A stretch of 64,000 bases of DNA. It comes from Streptomyces xiamenensis (GTDB lineage Bacteria > Actinomycetota > Actinomycetes > Streptomycetales > Streptomycetaceae). Below the pieces are notes generated by a model, which was not told where the DNA came from, made no database searches, and worked only from the letters and a program-made list of their open reading frames with translations. The position numbers and the translations under genes are program-made. This document shows, piece by piece, positions 25,694 through 32,891 of this stretch. Every line of letters begins with the position of its first letter. The stretch's first letter is position 1. Location of the stretch: contig NZ_CP009922.3 in assembly GCF_000993785.3 (NCBI RefSeq), positions 4,092,001 through 4,156,000 of the forward strand, in the 5' to 3' direction.

Positions 25694-26278
25694 ATGAAAG
25701 TCTCTTTTTCCGATTACGCCGCCGGGGCGGGACTCGCCACCGACCTCGTCAACACCTCGCCCCTGGTGTGGAAGAGCGCCGGCGAGATGCTCGGCGACCC
25801 CGCCGGGCTGGCCGACTTCCTCAACGAACACGGCATCGACCACCCCACCCCCACCGCCGCCGACCTCCGCCAGGTCCACCACCTGCGCGATGACCTGCGC
25901 GCCGTCCTGGAAGCCGGCACCGAGGACGCGACCGCCGCCGGCGCCAACGCCCTGCTCACCCGCGCCACCACCGCCCCCGTGCTGGAACGCGACGCCGACC
26001 GGGAGTGGCAGTGGTACGTGGCCACCGACCCCGCCACTCCCCTCGCCGACCGGCTCGCCGTGCTCACCGGCACCGGCCTGCTCGGCACCCTGCGCACCCT
26101 GGGCCACACCCGCTTCCGGCCCTGCGCCTCGCCCACCTGCGACGGTCTGTTCGTGGACACCAGCCGTGCCGGGCGCCGCCGCTACTGCATGCCGGAGCTG
26201 TGCGGCAACCGCGCCAACGTCGCCCGGCACCGTGCCCGCAGCCGGCGGAAGGCCGAATCAGCCCGCGGCCACCGGTGA
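25694..26278 (+). CDS. ABATE/CGNR zinc-finger regulator
   Basis: Predicted stress-responsive transcription regulator of 194 residues. The N-terminal ABATE domain (about 1-125; LATDLVNTSPLVWKSAGEMLGDPAGLADFL) is of a kind thought to bind a ligand. The C-terminal zinc finger (about 145-190) shows CASPTC, RYCMPELCGNRANVARHRAR and so the diagnostic CGNR box. GAGGTAAGG stands just before the ATG and supports the start. Its last 21 bases overlap the 3' end of the convergent secreted-protein gene. Confidence 0.93.
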   Translation: MKVSFSDYAAGAGLATDLVNTSPLVWKSAGEMLGDPAGLADFLNEHGIDHPTPTAADLRQVHHLRDDLRAVLEAGTEDATAAGANALLTRATTAPVLERDADREWQWYVATDPATPLADRLAVLTGTGLLGTLRTLGHTRFRPCASPTCDGLFVDTSRAGRRRYCMPELCGNRANVARHRARSRRKAESARGHR

Positions 26279-27415
26279 GAACGGCGGCCGGTCGCGCTCC
26301 GCGCCCGCCGAACGCCCCGTCCAGCGGTACTTCTCGGCGAAGCCCTCCTGCCGGGCCACCCCGTCCGGGCCGACCACCCGGACGCTGTCGGCCACGTAGT
26401 ACGTGCCGTCGCCCAGCGCCTCGAAGCCGTACTGGCCGTGGAAGTCGAAGCCGTCACTCACCTTCAGCAGTTCACCGCGCTCACGCTCGGGCTGCCCCTT
26501 GATCTCCCCGCGCACCGGCCGCGCCGTGCCGTCGACCACGAAGAACGAGTAGTTCGGGAAACCGGCCTTCGCCCCCTCGTACACCGCCAGGAACCAGTCG
26601 CCGGTGTGGGGGTCGTACTCCAGGTTCTGCACCCCGTACCGGGTGTTGCCGGTGTACGCGAAGAACTTGCCGTCCGTACGGGACGGGCCGCTGTGGTGCG
26701 GGGCCGCCTGCGACAGCGGGCGCTCGTACCGCCGCCAGTCGCGCACGTCGTACTCCAGGATCACCTGGTGGTCGTTGTCGGTCCGCTCCGTGTTCGAGTA
26801 GACCCCGTACGCCACCTTCAGGGTGTCCCGGCCCTGCCCGGACCGCTTGCCGAACCCCGGCCCGAACGCCACCCCGTCGATGCCGCTGCACCCGTACCGG
26901 TGGTCGGCGGTGTCGCCCGTGTCACCGTCGAAATGGCCGTCACCATCCATGTCGGCGGTGAAGTCCTCGACCACCTCGGGCAGATACACGGCCGTCATCA
27001 CGCCGTCCCGCTCGGCGTTCATGCCGACGCGGTCGACCTTGCGCACGTCGAAGATGGCGATGTAGAACGCCTCTTCCGCCTTGTACTCCAGCGAGCCGTA
27101 GACCCGGCCGTCCCGGGGGTTCAGGTCGAGATCCCCGAGGTGCCCGGTCAGGCCCTCCACCGTGCCGATGACGTCGCCGCGCAGATCCGTCTTCACCAGC
27201 ATCTGCGTGAAGGACCAGTACATGAAGCCCTTCTCCCGGTCCACCGCCACTCCCTGGAGGTGGGAGGTGGGCCAGGCACCGCCGTTGATCTCGTTCGGGA
27301 GCGCGGGCAGCGGCGGCCTGCCCCGATCCTCCTCGGCCACCGCCGCCACCGCCGGTGTGACGGTGGTCAACAGCAGCCCGGACAGTACGGCAAGGACGGC
27401 GAGCTTTCGCATCAT
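26258..27415 (-). CDS. Secreted protein with Ca-binding-like loop, unknown function
   Basis: Exported protein of 385 residues. An N-terminal signal peptide (MMRKLAVLAVLSGLLLTTVTP then AVAAVA) is followed by repeated short strands such as HLQGVAVDREKGFMYWSF, HLGDLDLNPRDGRVYGSL and NLEYDPHTGDWFLAVYEG, which suggest a beta-propeller. An Asp-rich loop DMDGDGHFDGDTGDTADH (near residue 160) looks like a calcium-binding or dockerin-type loop. Cell-wall or extracellular action is likely, but I know no close family. GAGGAGG is five bases before ATG 27415, with a second ATG directly following. It is downstream of and co-oriented with the amidase gene. Confidence 0.85.
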   Translation of the reverse strand: MMRKLAVLAVLSGLLLTTVTPAVAAVAEEDRGRPPLPALPNEINGGAWPTSHLQGVAVDREKGFMYWSFTQMLVKTDLRGDVIGTVEGLTGHLGDLDLNPRDGRVYGSLEYKAEEAFYIAIFDVRKVDRVGMNAERDGVMTAVYLPEVVEDFTADMDGDGHFDGDTGDTADHRYGCSGIDGVAFGPGFGKRSGQGRDTLKVAYGVYSNTERTDNDHQVILEYDVRDWRRYERPLSQAAPHHSGPSRTDGKFFAYTGNTRYGVQNLEYDPHTGDWFLAVYEGAKAGFPNYSFFVVDGTARPVRGEIKGQPERERGELLKVSDGFDFHGQYGFEALGDGTYYVADSVRVVGPDGVARQEGFAEKYRWTGRSAGAERDRPPFSPVAAG

Positions 27416-27556
27416 GGGGGCCTCCTCGGACACGTTGTACCGCGACATCCCGATCCTGGGGAGCGGGGATGAACACGGCGCGCCGCAGCGGCCGGCCCCC
27501 GGCGACGCCCGCGTGAACACGCGAGGGCGGCACGCTGGGCGTCACCGGGGTGCGGG

Positions 27557-27581
27557 CCGTAGGGCACTACGGGTCCTACGG
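27557..27581. terminator. Weak hairpin between amidase and secreted-protein genes
   Basis: CCGTAGG and CCTACGG form a seven-base stem with an eleven-base loop, 33 bases downstream of the amidase stop. There is no T-run. It may attenuate read-through into the downstream gene. Confidence 0.3.
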
Positions 27582-27613
27582 GGGGCCGGCCGGGCCCTGG
27601 TCGCGGGCGGCGG

Positions 27614-28834
27614 TCAGCGCTGCGAGGCGACCGCCTCGCGCAGCGCCGCCAGCTCCGCGTACATCACCTCACCGGGGCAGTCCGTCTCCAGCCAGTCACG
27701 GTGCCCGCTGATCTCCGCGACGTCCTTCTCGACACCGTTGACCGGGTTCACGTAGGTGACGTCCGCCAGCGGGTCACGGCCGTGCAGCCGGAACGCCGTG
27801 CGCACCAGGCGCGTGAGAGAGGCGCGCGCCGCGTCCGTCGGAGGCCGCTCCGTCAGGTCGCCGAGCAGCGCGATGCCCAGGTTCCCGGAGTTGAAGCCGC
27901 CCACGTGGAAGGCGGTCACCAGGTCGCCGTCCTCGTTGTGCGCCGGAAGGCCGCCCTCGCCCGAGTAACGGCCCTCGTAGATCCGGCCCTCCTCGTCGAT
28001 GAGGAAGTGGTAGCCGATGTCGCCCCAGTCGTTGGTGATCGCGTGGAACTCGTAGATCCCGCGCACCGTGGCCGCCGGGTCCGGGTCGTCGTTCGGCGTG
28101 ACGGTGTGGTGCACCGTCAGGGTCTGGAACGCGTAGAACGCGGTGGGGGTGTTCTCGCTGCCGTCCGGCAGGAAACGCAGCGACTCGTCCGCGCCCCAGG
28201 CCGCCCGGGAGAGGTACTCCACGCCGCGCACCCGGGTCGGGTCCGTGGGCACCGGGATCTCGTGGCGCGGGCCGCGCGCGGTGTCCAGGGCCACCGACAC
28301 CAGGTCGGTGGCCCCCTGTGGCGCCCGCAGTTCGTAACCGGTGGCCTGCCGGGCGGCCACCAGCAGCCGGCCGCCGTTGCTGTCGGAACAGCCGCCGCCG
28401 CTCAGCGGCGTCCACGTCGCGCCGGCCTCGTCACCGTCCGCGCCGGTGAACCGTATGCCGCCGCCGGTGGCGTGACGGGCGCCGGCCCAGGCGACACCGA
28501 CGAAGCCGATCGGGAAGGCGGTGCGCACCGCCTCCTCGCCGGTGGCCGCCGCGCTGCGGGTCTTCGGGAACGACTGCGGCGTCGTACCGGCCGGTGCCGC
28601 GTCACCGGCCTTGCCGGCGCCGTCGCCGTCGCCGTCACCGGAGCCGCCCGTCGCCGCGATGACCGCCGGGGTCACCACGGCGCCCGCCGCCACCGCGCCG
28701 GCGGTGCCGATCAGCGCCCGGCGGGTGACCCGCGAGGCGGGCCGGTGGGAGGCGGGGGTGTGGGGGATGTGGGGGATTCGGGCATGTAAAGGTCCTTGTC
28801 GCCTTGTGCAGTACGGGAGTTCGGACCCCTCCAT
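27614..28834 (-). CDS. Peptidoglycan N-acetylmuramoyl-L-alanine amidase, Tat-exported
   Basis: Zinc amidase of the Amidase_2/PGRP family that cleaves the bond between MurNAc and the peptide in the cell wall. A twin-arginine type signal is visible (RVTRRALIGTAGAVAAGAVV). The catalytic domain occupies about the last 190 residues. It starts at RAAWGADESL; Zn ligands are the first His in VHHTVTPNDD, the His in HRDWLETDCPG and its Cys, and GYHFLIDEEGRIYEGR is the core strand. The N-terminal 170 residues form a secreted accessory domain. ATG 28834 is the only in-frame ATG giving the whole signal but has a poor ribosome site. ATG 28785, with AAGGA ahead, is in another frame and would match if a C run near 28754 lost one base. 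Confidence 0.88.
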   Translation of the reverse strand: MEGSELPYCTRRQGPLHARIPHIPHTPASHRPASRVTRRALIGTAGAVAAGAVVTPAVIAATGGSGDGDGDGAGKAGDAAPAGTTPQSFPKTRSAAATGEEAVRTAFPIGFVGVAWAGARHATGGGIRFTGADGDEAGATWTPLSGGGCSDSNGGRLLVAARQATGYELRAPQGATDLVSVALDTARGPRHEIPVPTDPTRVRGVEYLSRAAWGADESLRFLPDGSENTPTAFYAFQTLTVHHTVTPNDDPDPAATVRGIYEFHAITNDWGDIGYHFLIDEEGRIYEGRYSGEGGLPAHNEDGDLVTAFHVGGFNSGNLGIALLGDLTERPPTDAARASLTRLVRTAFRLHGRDPLADVTYVNPVNGVEKDVAEISGHRDWLETDCPGEVMYAELAALREAVASQR

Positions 28835-28981
28835 GCTTAGCAGACAGGCGGGCCGGGGCCGCTCACCGGGCCAGCGGGCCCGCCGTGAGTGCGCGGTTGC
28901 CTGCGTGACATCTGAGGCAATCGCCACGGACATCCGGCCCGTCTACGGTGCCCGTGCAGACACACCCCCGAGGGAGGCGCC

Positions 28982-30412
28982 ATGACAGGACCAGCACCAC
29001 AGGCGGGAGCCGGGCCGGCCCCGGCCGCCGGAGCCCGCACCCGTCGCCCCGGCGGGCGCTGGATCCAGGACTGGGACCCCGAGGACGAGCGGTTCTGGGC
29101 CGAGAAGGGCGAACGCATCGCCCGCCGCAACCTCGCCTTCTCCATCCTCTCCGAGCACATCGGCTTCTCCATCTGGACCCTGTGGTCGGTCCTGGTGCTG
29201 TTCATGGGCCCGGAGTACGGCATCGACGCGGCCGGCAAGTTCTTCCTCGTCTCGGTCGCCACCCTCGTCGGCGCGATCGTCCGCGTCCCGTACACCTTCG
29301 CCGTCGCCCGGTTCGGGGGCCGCAACTGGACGGTGGTCTCCGCCGCCATGCTGCTGCTGCCCACCGCCGCCGCCTGGATCGTGATGGAACCGGGCACCTC
29401 GTACACCACCTTCCTGCTGGTGGCAGTCCTCACCGGCGTCGGCGGCGGCAACTTCGCCTCCTCCATGACCAACATCAACTCCTTCTTCCCGCTGCGGAAG
29501 AAGGGCTGGGCGCTCGGCCTCAACGCGGGCGGGGGCAACATCGGCGTGCCCGTCATCCAGCTCGCCGGCCTGCTGGTCATCGCCACCGCGGGGGACGGCA
29601 GCCCGCGCGTGCTGCTCGCCGTCTACGCCCCGCTCATCGTGCTCGCCGCCGTCCTCGCCTGGCGCCACATGGACAACCTGGAGACCGTCACCAACGACAC
29701 CGGCGCCGCGCGCGAATCGGTGCGCGACGGCCACACCTGGATCATGTCGTTCCTGTACATCGGCACCTTCGGCTCGTTCATCGGCTACAGCTTCGCCTTC
29801 GGGCTCGTGCTCCAGAACCAGTTCGACCGCACCCCGCTCCAGGCCGCCTCCATCACCTTCCTCGGCCCGCTGCTCGGCTCGCTCATCCGGCCCGTCGGCG
29901 GCGCGTTGGCGGACCGGTTCGGCGGGGCGCGCATCACCCTGTACACCTTCTGTGGCATGGCGGCGGCCACCGGCGTGGTGATCCTGGCCTCGGGGAGTGA
30001 GTCGCTGCCGGTCTTCCTGGTCGGCTTCATCGCCCTGTTCGTCCTCACCGGACTCGGCAACGGCTCGACGTACAAGATGATCCCCGGCATCTACCACGCC
30101 AAGGCGCACGCGCTCGGCCTCACCGGCGAGGCCGCGGCGGCCTACGGGCGGCGGCTGTCCGGCGCGGCCATCGGGCTGATCGGCGCGGTGGGCGCGCTCG
30201 GCGGCCTCGGCATCAACCTCGCCTTCCGCCAGTCCTTCCTGTCCACCGGCACCGGCACCGCCGCGTTCGTGTCCTTCCTCGCCTTCTACGTGGCATGCTG
30301 CGTGGTCACCTGGGTCGTATACCTGCGCGGCACGGGCACCGGCCGCCCGCAGGACGGCGGGACGGCCGATACCGGCGGACAGCGCGCACAACCCGCCTAC
30401 GCGGGGGTGTGA
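28982..30412 (+). CDS. narK: Nitrate/nitrite transporter NarK
   Basis: MFS transporter of the nitrate/nitrite porter family, 476 residues with twelve predicted helices. The NNP signature motifs are clear: GGGNFASSMTNINSFFP (about residues 155-171) and GLNAGGGNIGVPVIQL (about 179-194). The substrate-binding Arg positions should be in RVPYTFAVARFGGRN. The N-terminal DWDPEDERFWAEKGERIARRNL is typical of actinobacterial NarK. GAGGGAGG four bases before the ATG fixes the start. nnaR follows 112 bases downstream in the same direction, as in S. coelicolor SCO2959-SCO2958 (recalled), linking it to nitrate assimilation control. Confidence 0.93.
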   Translation: MTGPAPQAGAGPAPAAGARTRRPGGRWIQDWDPEDERFWAEKGERIARRNLAFSILSEHIGFSIWTLWSVLVLFMGPEYGIDAAGKFFLVSVATLVGAIVRVPYTFAVARFGGRNWTVVSAAMLLLPTAAAWIVMEPGTSYTTFLLVAVLTGVGGGNFASSMTNINSFFPLRKKGWALGLNAGGGNIGVPVIQLAGLLVIATAGDGSPRVLLAVYAPLIVLAAVLAWRHMDNLETVTNDTGAARESVRDGHTWIMSFLYIGTFGSFIGYSFAFGLVLQNQFDRTPLQAASITFLGPLLGSLIRPVGGALADRFGGARITLYTFCGMAAATGVVILASGSESLPVFLVGFIALFVLTGLGNGSTYKMIPGIYHAKAHALGLTGEAAAAYGRRLSGAAIGLIGAVGALGGLGINLAFRQSFLSTGTGTAAFVSFLAFYVACCVVTWVVYLRGTGTGRPQDGGTADTGGQRAQPAYAGV

Positions 30413-30426
30413 CGGCGGCCCGCGGC

Positions 30427-30442
30427 GTTACACCCGGGAAAC
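30427..30442 (+). promoter_or_regulatory. GlnR box half (GTTAC-n6-GAAAC)
   Basis: GTTAC ACCCGG GAAAC matches exactly the actinobacterial GlnR a/b half-site pattern gTnAC-n6-GaAAC. It lies about 83 bases upstream of the nnaR start codon, in the gap after narK. The second half of a full double box is not conserved. nnaR is, to my recollection, a GlnR target in S. coelicolor, so nitrogen control of nnaR is likely. Confidence 0.7.
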
Positions 30443-30457
30443 CTGACGGGAGCAGCC

Positions 30458-30477
30458 CTGTCACCGGCCGTTGACAG
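30458..30477. promoter_or_regulatory. 20-bp near-perfect palindrome upstream of nnaR
   Basis: CTGTCACCGGCCGTTGACAG is palindromic except for one pair (18 of 20 bases symmetric). It starts 16 bases after the GlnR half-box and ends 47 bases before the nnaR ATG, so it is a good candidate operator, perhaps for NnaR itself. Confidence 0.55.
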
Positions 30478-30524
30478 GCTGGTCCGCCAGGCTCGACACC
30501 CTCTTGCCCCTTGGGAACCACCAG

Positions 30525-31673
30525 ATGCAGCGAGACCCCCAGCCGATCGACCCCCTGGCCGGATTCACGGTCGGGGTGACCGCCGCACGACGGGCGGAGG
30601 AACTGATCGCCCTGCTGCGGCGGCGCGGCGCCGAGGTGGTGCACGCCCCGGCGCTGCGGATCGTCCCGCTCTCCGACGACGACGAACTGCTGCACGCCAC
30701 CCGGGAGCTGACCACCCACCCGCCGGACGTGGTGATCGCCACCACCGCGATCGGCTTCCGGGGGTGGGTGGAGGCCGCCGAGGGCTGGGGCGTCGGGCAG
30801 GAACTGCTCGCCACCCTGGGACGCTCCGAGGTGCTGGCGCGCGGCCCCAAGGTGCGCGGCGCCATCCGGGCGGCCGGGCTCACCGAGGAGTGGTCACCCG
30901 CCTCCGAATCGATGGCCGAGGTCCTCGCGCGGCTGCTGGACGGCGGCGTCCAGGGCCGCCGGATCGCGCTCCAGCTGCACGGCGAGCCGCTGCCCGGCTT
31001 CATCGAGGCGCTGCGCGAGGCCGGGGCACAGGTGGTGGAGGTCCCCGTCTACCGCTGGATGCCGCCGCAGGACATCGCCCCCGTGGACCGGCTCATCGAC
31101 GTGGCCCTGGCGGGCGGCCTGGACGCCCTGACCTTCACCAGCGCCCCGGCGGCGGCCTCCCTGCTGCGCCGGGCGGAGGAACGCGGGCTGCTGGAACCCC
31201 TGTTGGAGTCCCTTCGCCGGGACGTGCTGGCGGCCTGCGTGGGCCCGGTCACCGCACTGCCGCTGGAATCACGGGACGTACCGGTACGGCACCCCGAACG
31301 CTTCCGGCTGGGCCCCCTGGTGCAACTGCTGTGCACCGAACTCCCCACCCGCGCACGGGTGCTGCCGGTGGCCGGACGGCGGATGGAGGTACGCGGCCAC
31401 GCGGCGGTGATCGACGGCGAACTGCGGCCGGTGCCGCCCGCCGGGATGGCGCTGCTGCGGGCCCTGGCCAGGCGCCCCGGCTGGGTGGTGCCGCGCGGTG
31501 AACTGCTGCGGGCCCTGCCGGGCGCGGGCCGCGACGAGCACGCGGTGGAGACGGCGATGGCCCGGCTGCGCACCGCGCTCGGTGCCCCGACGATCATTCA
31601 GACGGTCGTCAAGCGCGGGTACCGCCTGGCGCTCGACCCCACGGCGGGGGACGGCGACAAGTACGCCGGATGA
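30525..31673 (+). CDS. nnaR: NnaR: uroporphyrinogen-III-synthase-like nitrate regulator
   Basis: Transcription regulator of nitrate/nitrite assimilation, 382 residues. The first part (about 1-265) is a HemD-type uroporphyrinogen-III synthase fold (GFTVGVTAARRAEELIALLRRRGAEV cut here to its start, VVIATTAIGFRGW, TFTSAPAAASLLRRAEERG). The last hundred residues are an OmpR-type winged helix (GMALLRALARRPGWVVPRGELL, VETAMARLRTAL, QTVVKRGYRLAL). NnaR of S. coelicolor has this architecture and helps GlnR activate narK, nirB and nasA. ATG 30525 has GGGA eight bases upstream; the longer TTG at 30471 would lie inside the palindrome. Its own promoter region carries a GlnR half-box. Confidence 0.92.
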   Translation: MQRDPQPIDPLAGFTVGVTAARRAEELIALLRRRGAEVVHAPALRIVPLSDDDELLHATRELTTHPPDVVIATTAIGFRGWVEAAEGWGVGQELLATLGRSEVLARGPKVRGAIRAAGLTEEWSPASESMAEVLARLLDGGVQGRRIALQLHGEPLPGFIEALREAGAQVVEVPVYRWMPPQDIAPVDRLIDVALAGGLDALTFTSAPAAASLLRRAEERGLLEPLLESLRRDVLAACVGPVTALPLESRDVPVRHPERFRLGPLVQLLCTELPTRARVLPVAGRRMEVRGHAAVIDGELRPVPPAGMALLRALARRPGWVVPRGELLRALPGAGRDEHAVETAMARLRTALGAPTIIQTVVKRGYRLALDPTAGDGDKYAG

Positions 31674-31831
31674 CCGCAGCGCGGCCCGGCGGCCGGGCAC
31701 ACCGAACCGCCCGCTCCACACCCGCCATGTTTGCCCGGGCACAGGCCGAGGCCATCACCATGGCAGCGCGGCGCAGCGCAGCGCGGTGCAGTGCGGCGCG
31801 AGGCGGCGGCACGAGGGACGCGGGAGGGACC

Positions 31832-32800
31832 ATGGGGCACCGCTGGTACCGGGGCGACTGCCATGTGCACTCGGTGTACTCGGACGGCACGCTGACCCCC
31901 CGGCTGCTGCTGGCCGCCGCCCGCGCCGCCGGACTCGACTTCCTGGCCGGCACCGACCACAACACCGCGGACGCGCACGGCGCCTGGCCGCGCACCCCCG
32001 GCGACCCGCTCGTGATCCCGGGGGAGGAGGTCACCACCGCCACCGGCCACTGGCTGGCACTCGGCCTGCCGCCCGGCCGGCTCATCGACTGGCGCTACGG
32101 CGTGCGCGACGGCGTCCTGCACCGGCACCTGGACGAGGTGCACGCCGTCGGCGGCCTGTGCGTGGCCGCCCACCCCCACGCGCCCTACCCCTCCGGCACG
32201 TTCATGTATCCCTACGAGGGCTTCGACGCCGTCGAGGTGTGGAACGGGCCGTGGACCTCGCGGGTGCCGTGGCAGGCCGACAACGAGGCGGCGCTGGCCG
32301 AATGGGGCCGGGGGCTGGCGGCCGGCGTGCACGGCGGCCGGTGGCGGCCCGCGCTGGGCGGCAGCGACACCCACCTGGAGGGGCAGCTCGGCATCCCGCA
32401 CACCGTCGTACGCGCCGAGTCGCCCGGCCAGGCAGCGCTGCTGGCCGGGCTGCGTGCCGGGCACAGCTGGATCGCCGCCTCCGCGGCGGTCACGCTGGAC
32501 TTCTCGGCCGTGGCGGGGGCCGGGGACACGGCACGCCGCGCGGGCCCCGGCGACCGGCTGACGGCGGCCGTCGATGAGCCCTGCCTGGTCAGGGCGGCGA
32601 TACACGGCGTGCCGCACGCGACGGTCACCTTCCACACCGAGCTGGGCGCCGCGCACCGTGCCACACTGCCCGCCTCGGGGACCGGCACCGTCGAATGGCA
32701 CACCGGGCCACGGGAGTCGGGGTTCGTGCGGGCCGAGGTGCGCGACGCGGACGGCGCGATGGCGGCGCTGAGCAATCCGGTGCTTCTGGGGGCGGCCTGA
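31832..32800 (+). CDS. PHP-domain metal-dependent phosphoesterase (CehA/McbA family)
   Basis: Metal-dependent hydrolase of the PHP superfamily, 322 residues. The four PHP metal motifs are visible: GDCHVHSVYSDG (about 8-19), GTDHNTADAHG (about 40-50), the glutamate in IPGEEVTT (about 61-68) with CVAAHPHAP (about 111-119), and LGGSDTHLEG (about 173-182). The CehA/McbA branch includes hydrolases of phosphoesters or carbamates, so the substrate is open. The C-terminal 90 residues form a beta-rich domain. CGGGAGG five bases before the ATG sets the start. It follows nnaR by 158 bases that include a low-complexity GCAGCGC-rich tract. Confidence 0.9.
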   Translation: MGHRWYRGDCHVHSVYSDGTLTPRLLLAAARAAGLDFLAGTDHNTADAHGAWPRTPGDPLVIPGEEVTTATGHWLALGLPPGRLIDWRYGVRDGVLHRHLDEVHAVGGLCVAAHPHAPYPSGTFMYPYEGFDAVEVWNGPWTSRVPWQADNEAALAEWGRGLAAGVHGGRWRPALGGSDTHLEGQLGIPHTVVRAESPGQAALLAGLRAGHSWIAASAAVTLDFSAVAGAGDTARRAGPGDRLTAAVDEPCLVRAAIHGVPHATVTFHTELGAAHRATLPASGTGTVEWHTGPRESGFVRAEVRDADGAMAALSNPVLLGAA

Positions 32801-32891
32801 GACAAGCGCGCCGCAGGCTTCGCGTACCGTAGTGCGCCGTTCTTCAGTGCAGTGCATATGCCAGTGCGCAGGTCAGAAGGGGGCCGAGGTC

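Noticed and set aside
28905..28920. GlnR box upstream of narK (GTGAC-n6-GGCAA)
   Set aside because: The second half deviates too much from GaAAC to be supported, unlike the exact half-site upstream of nnaR.
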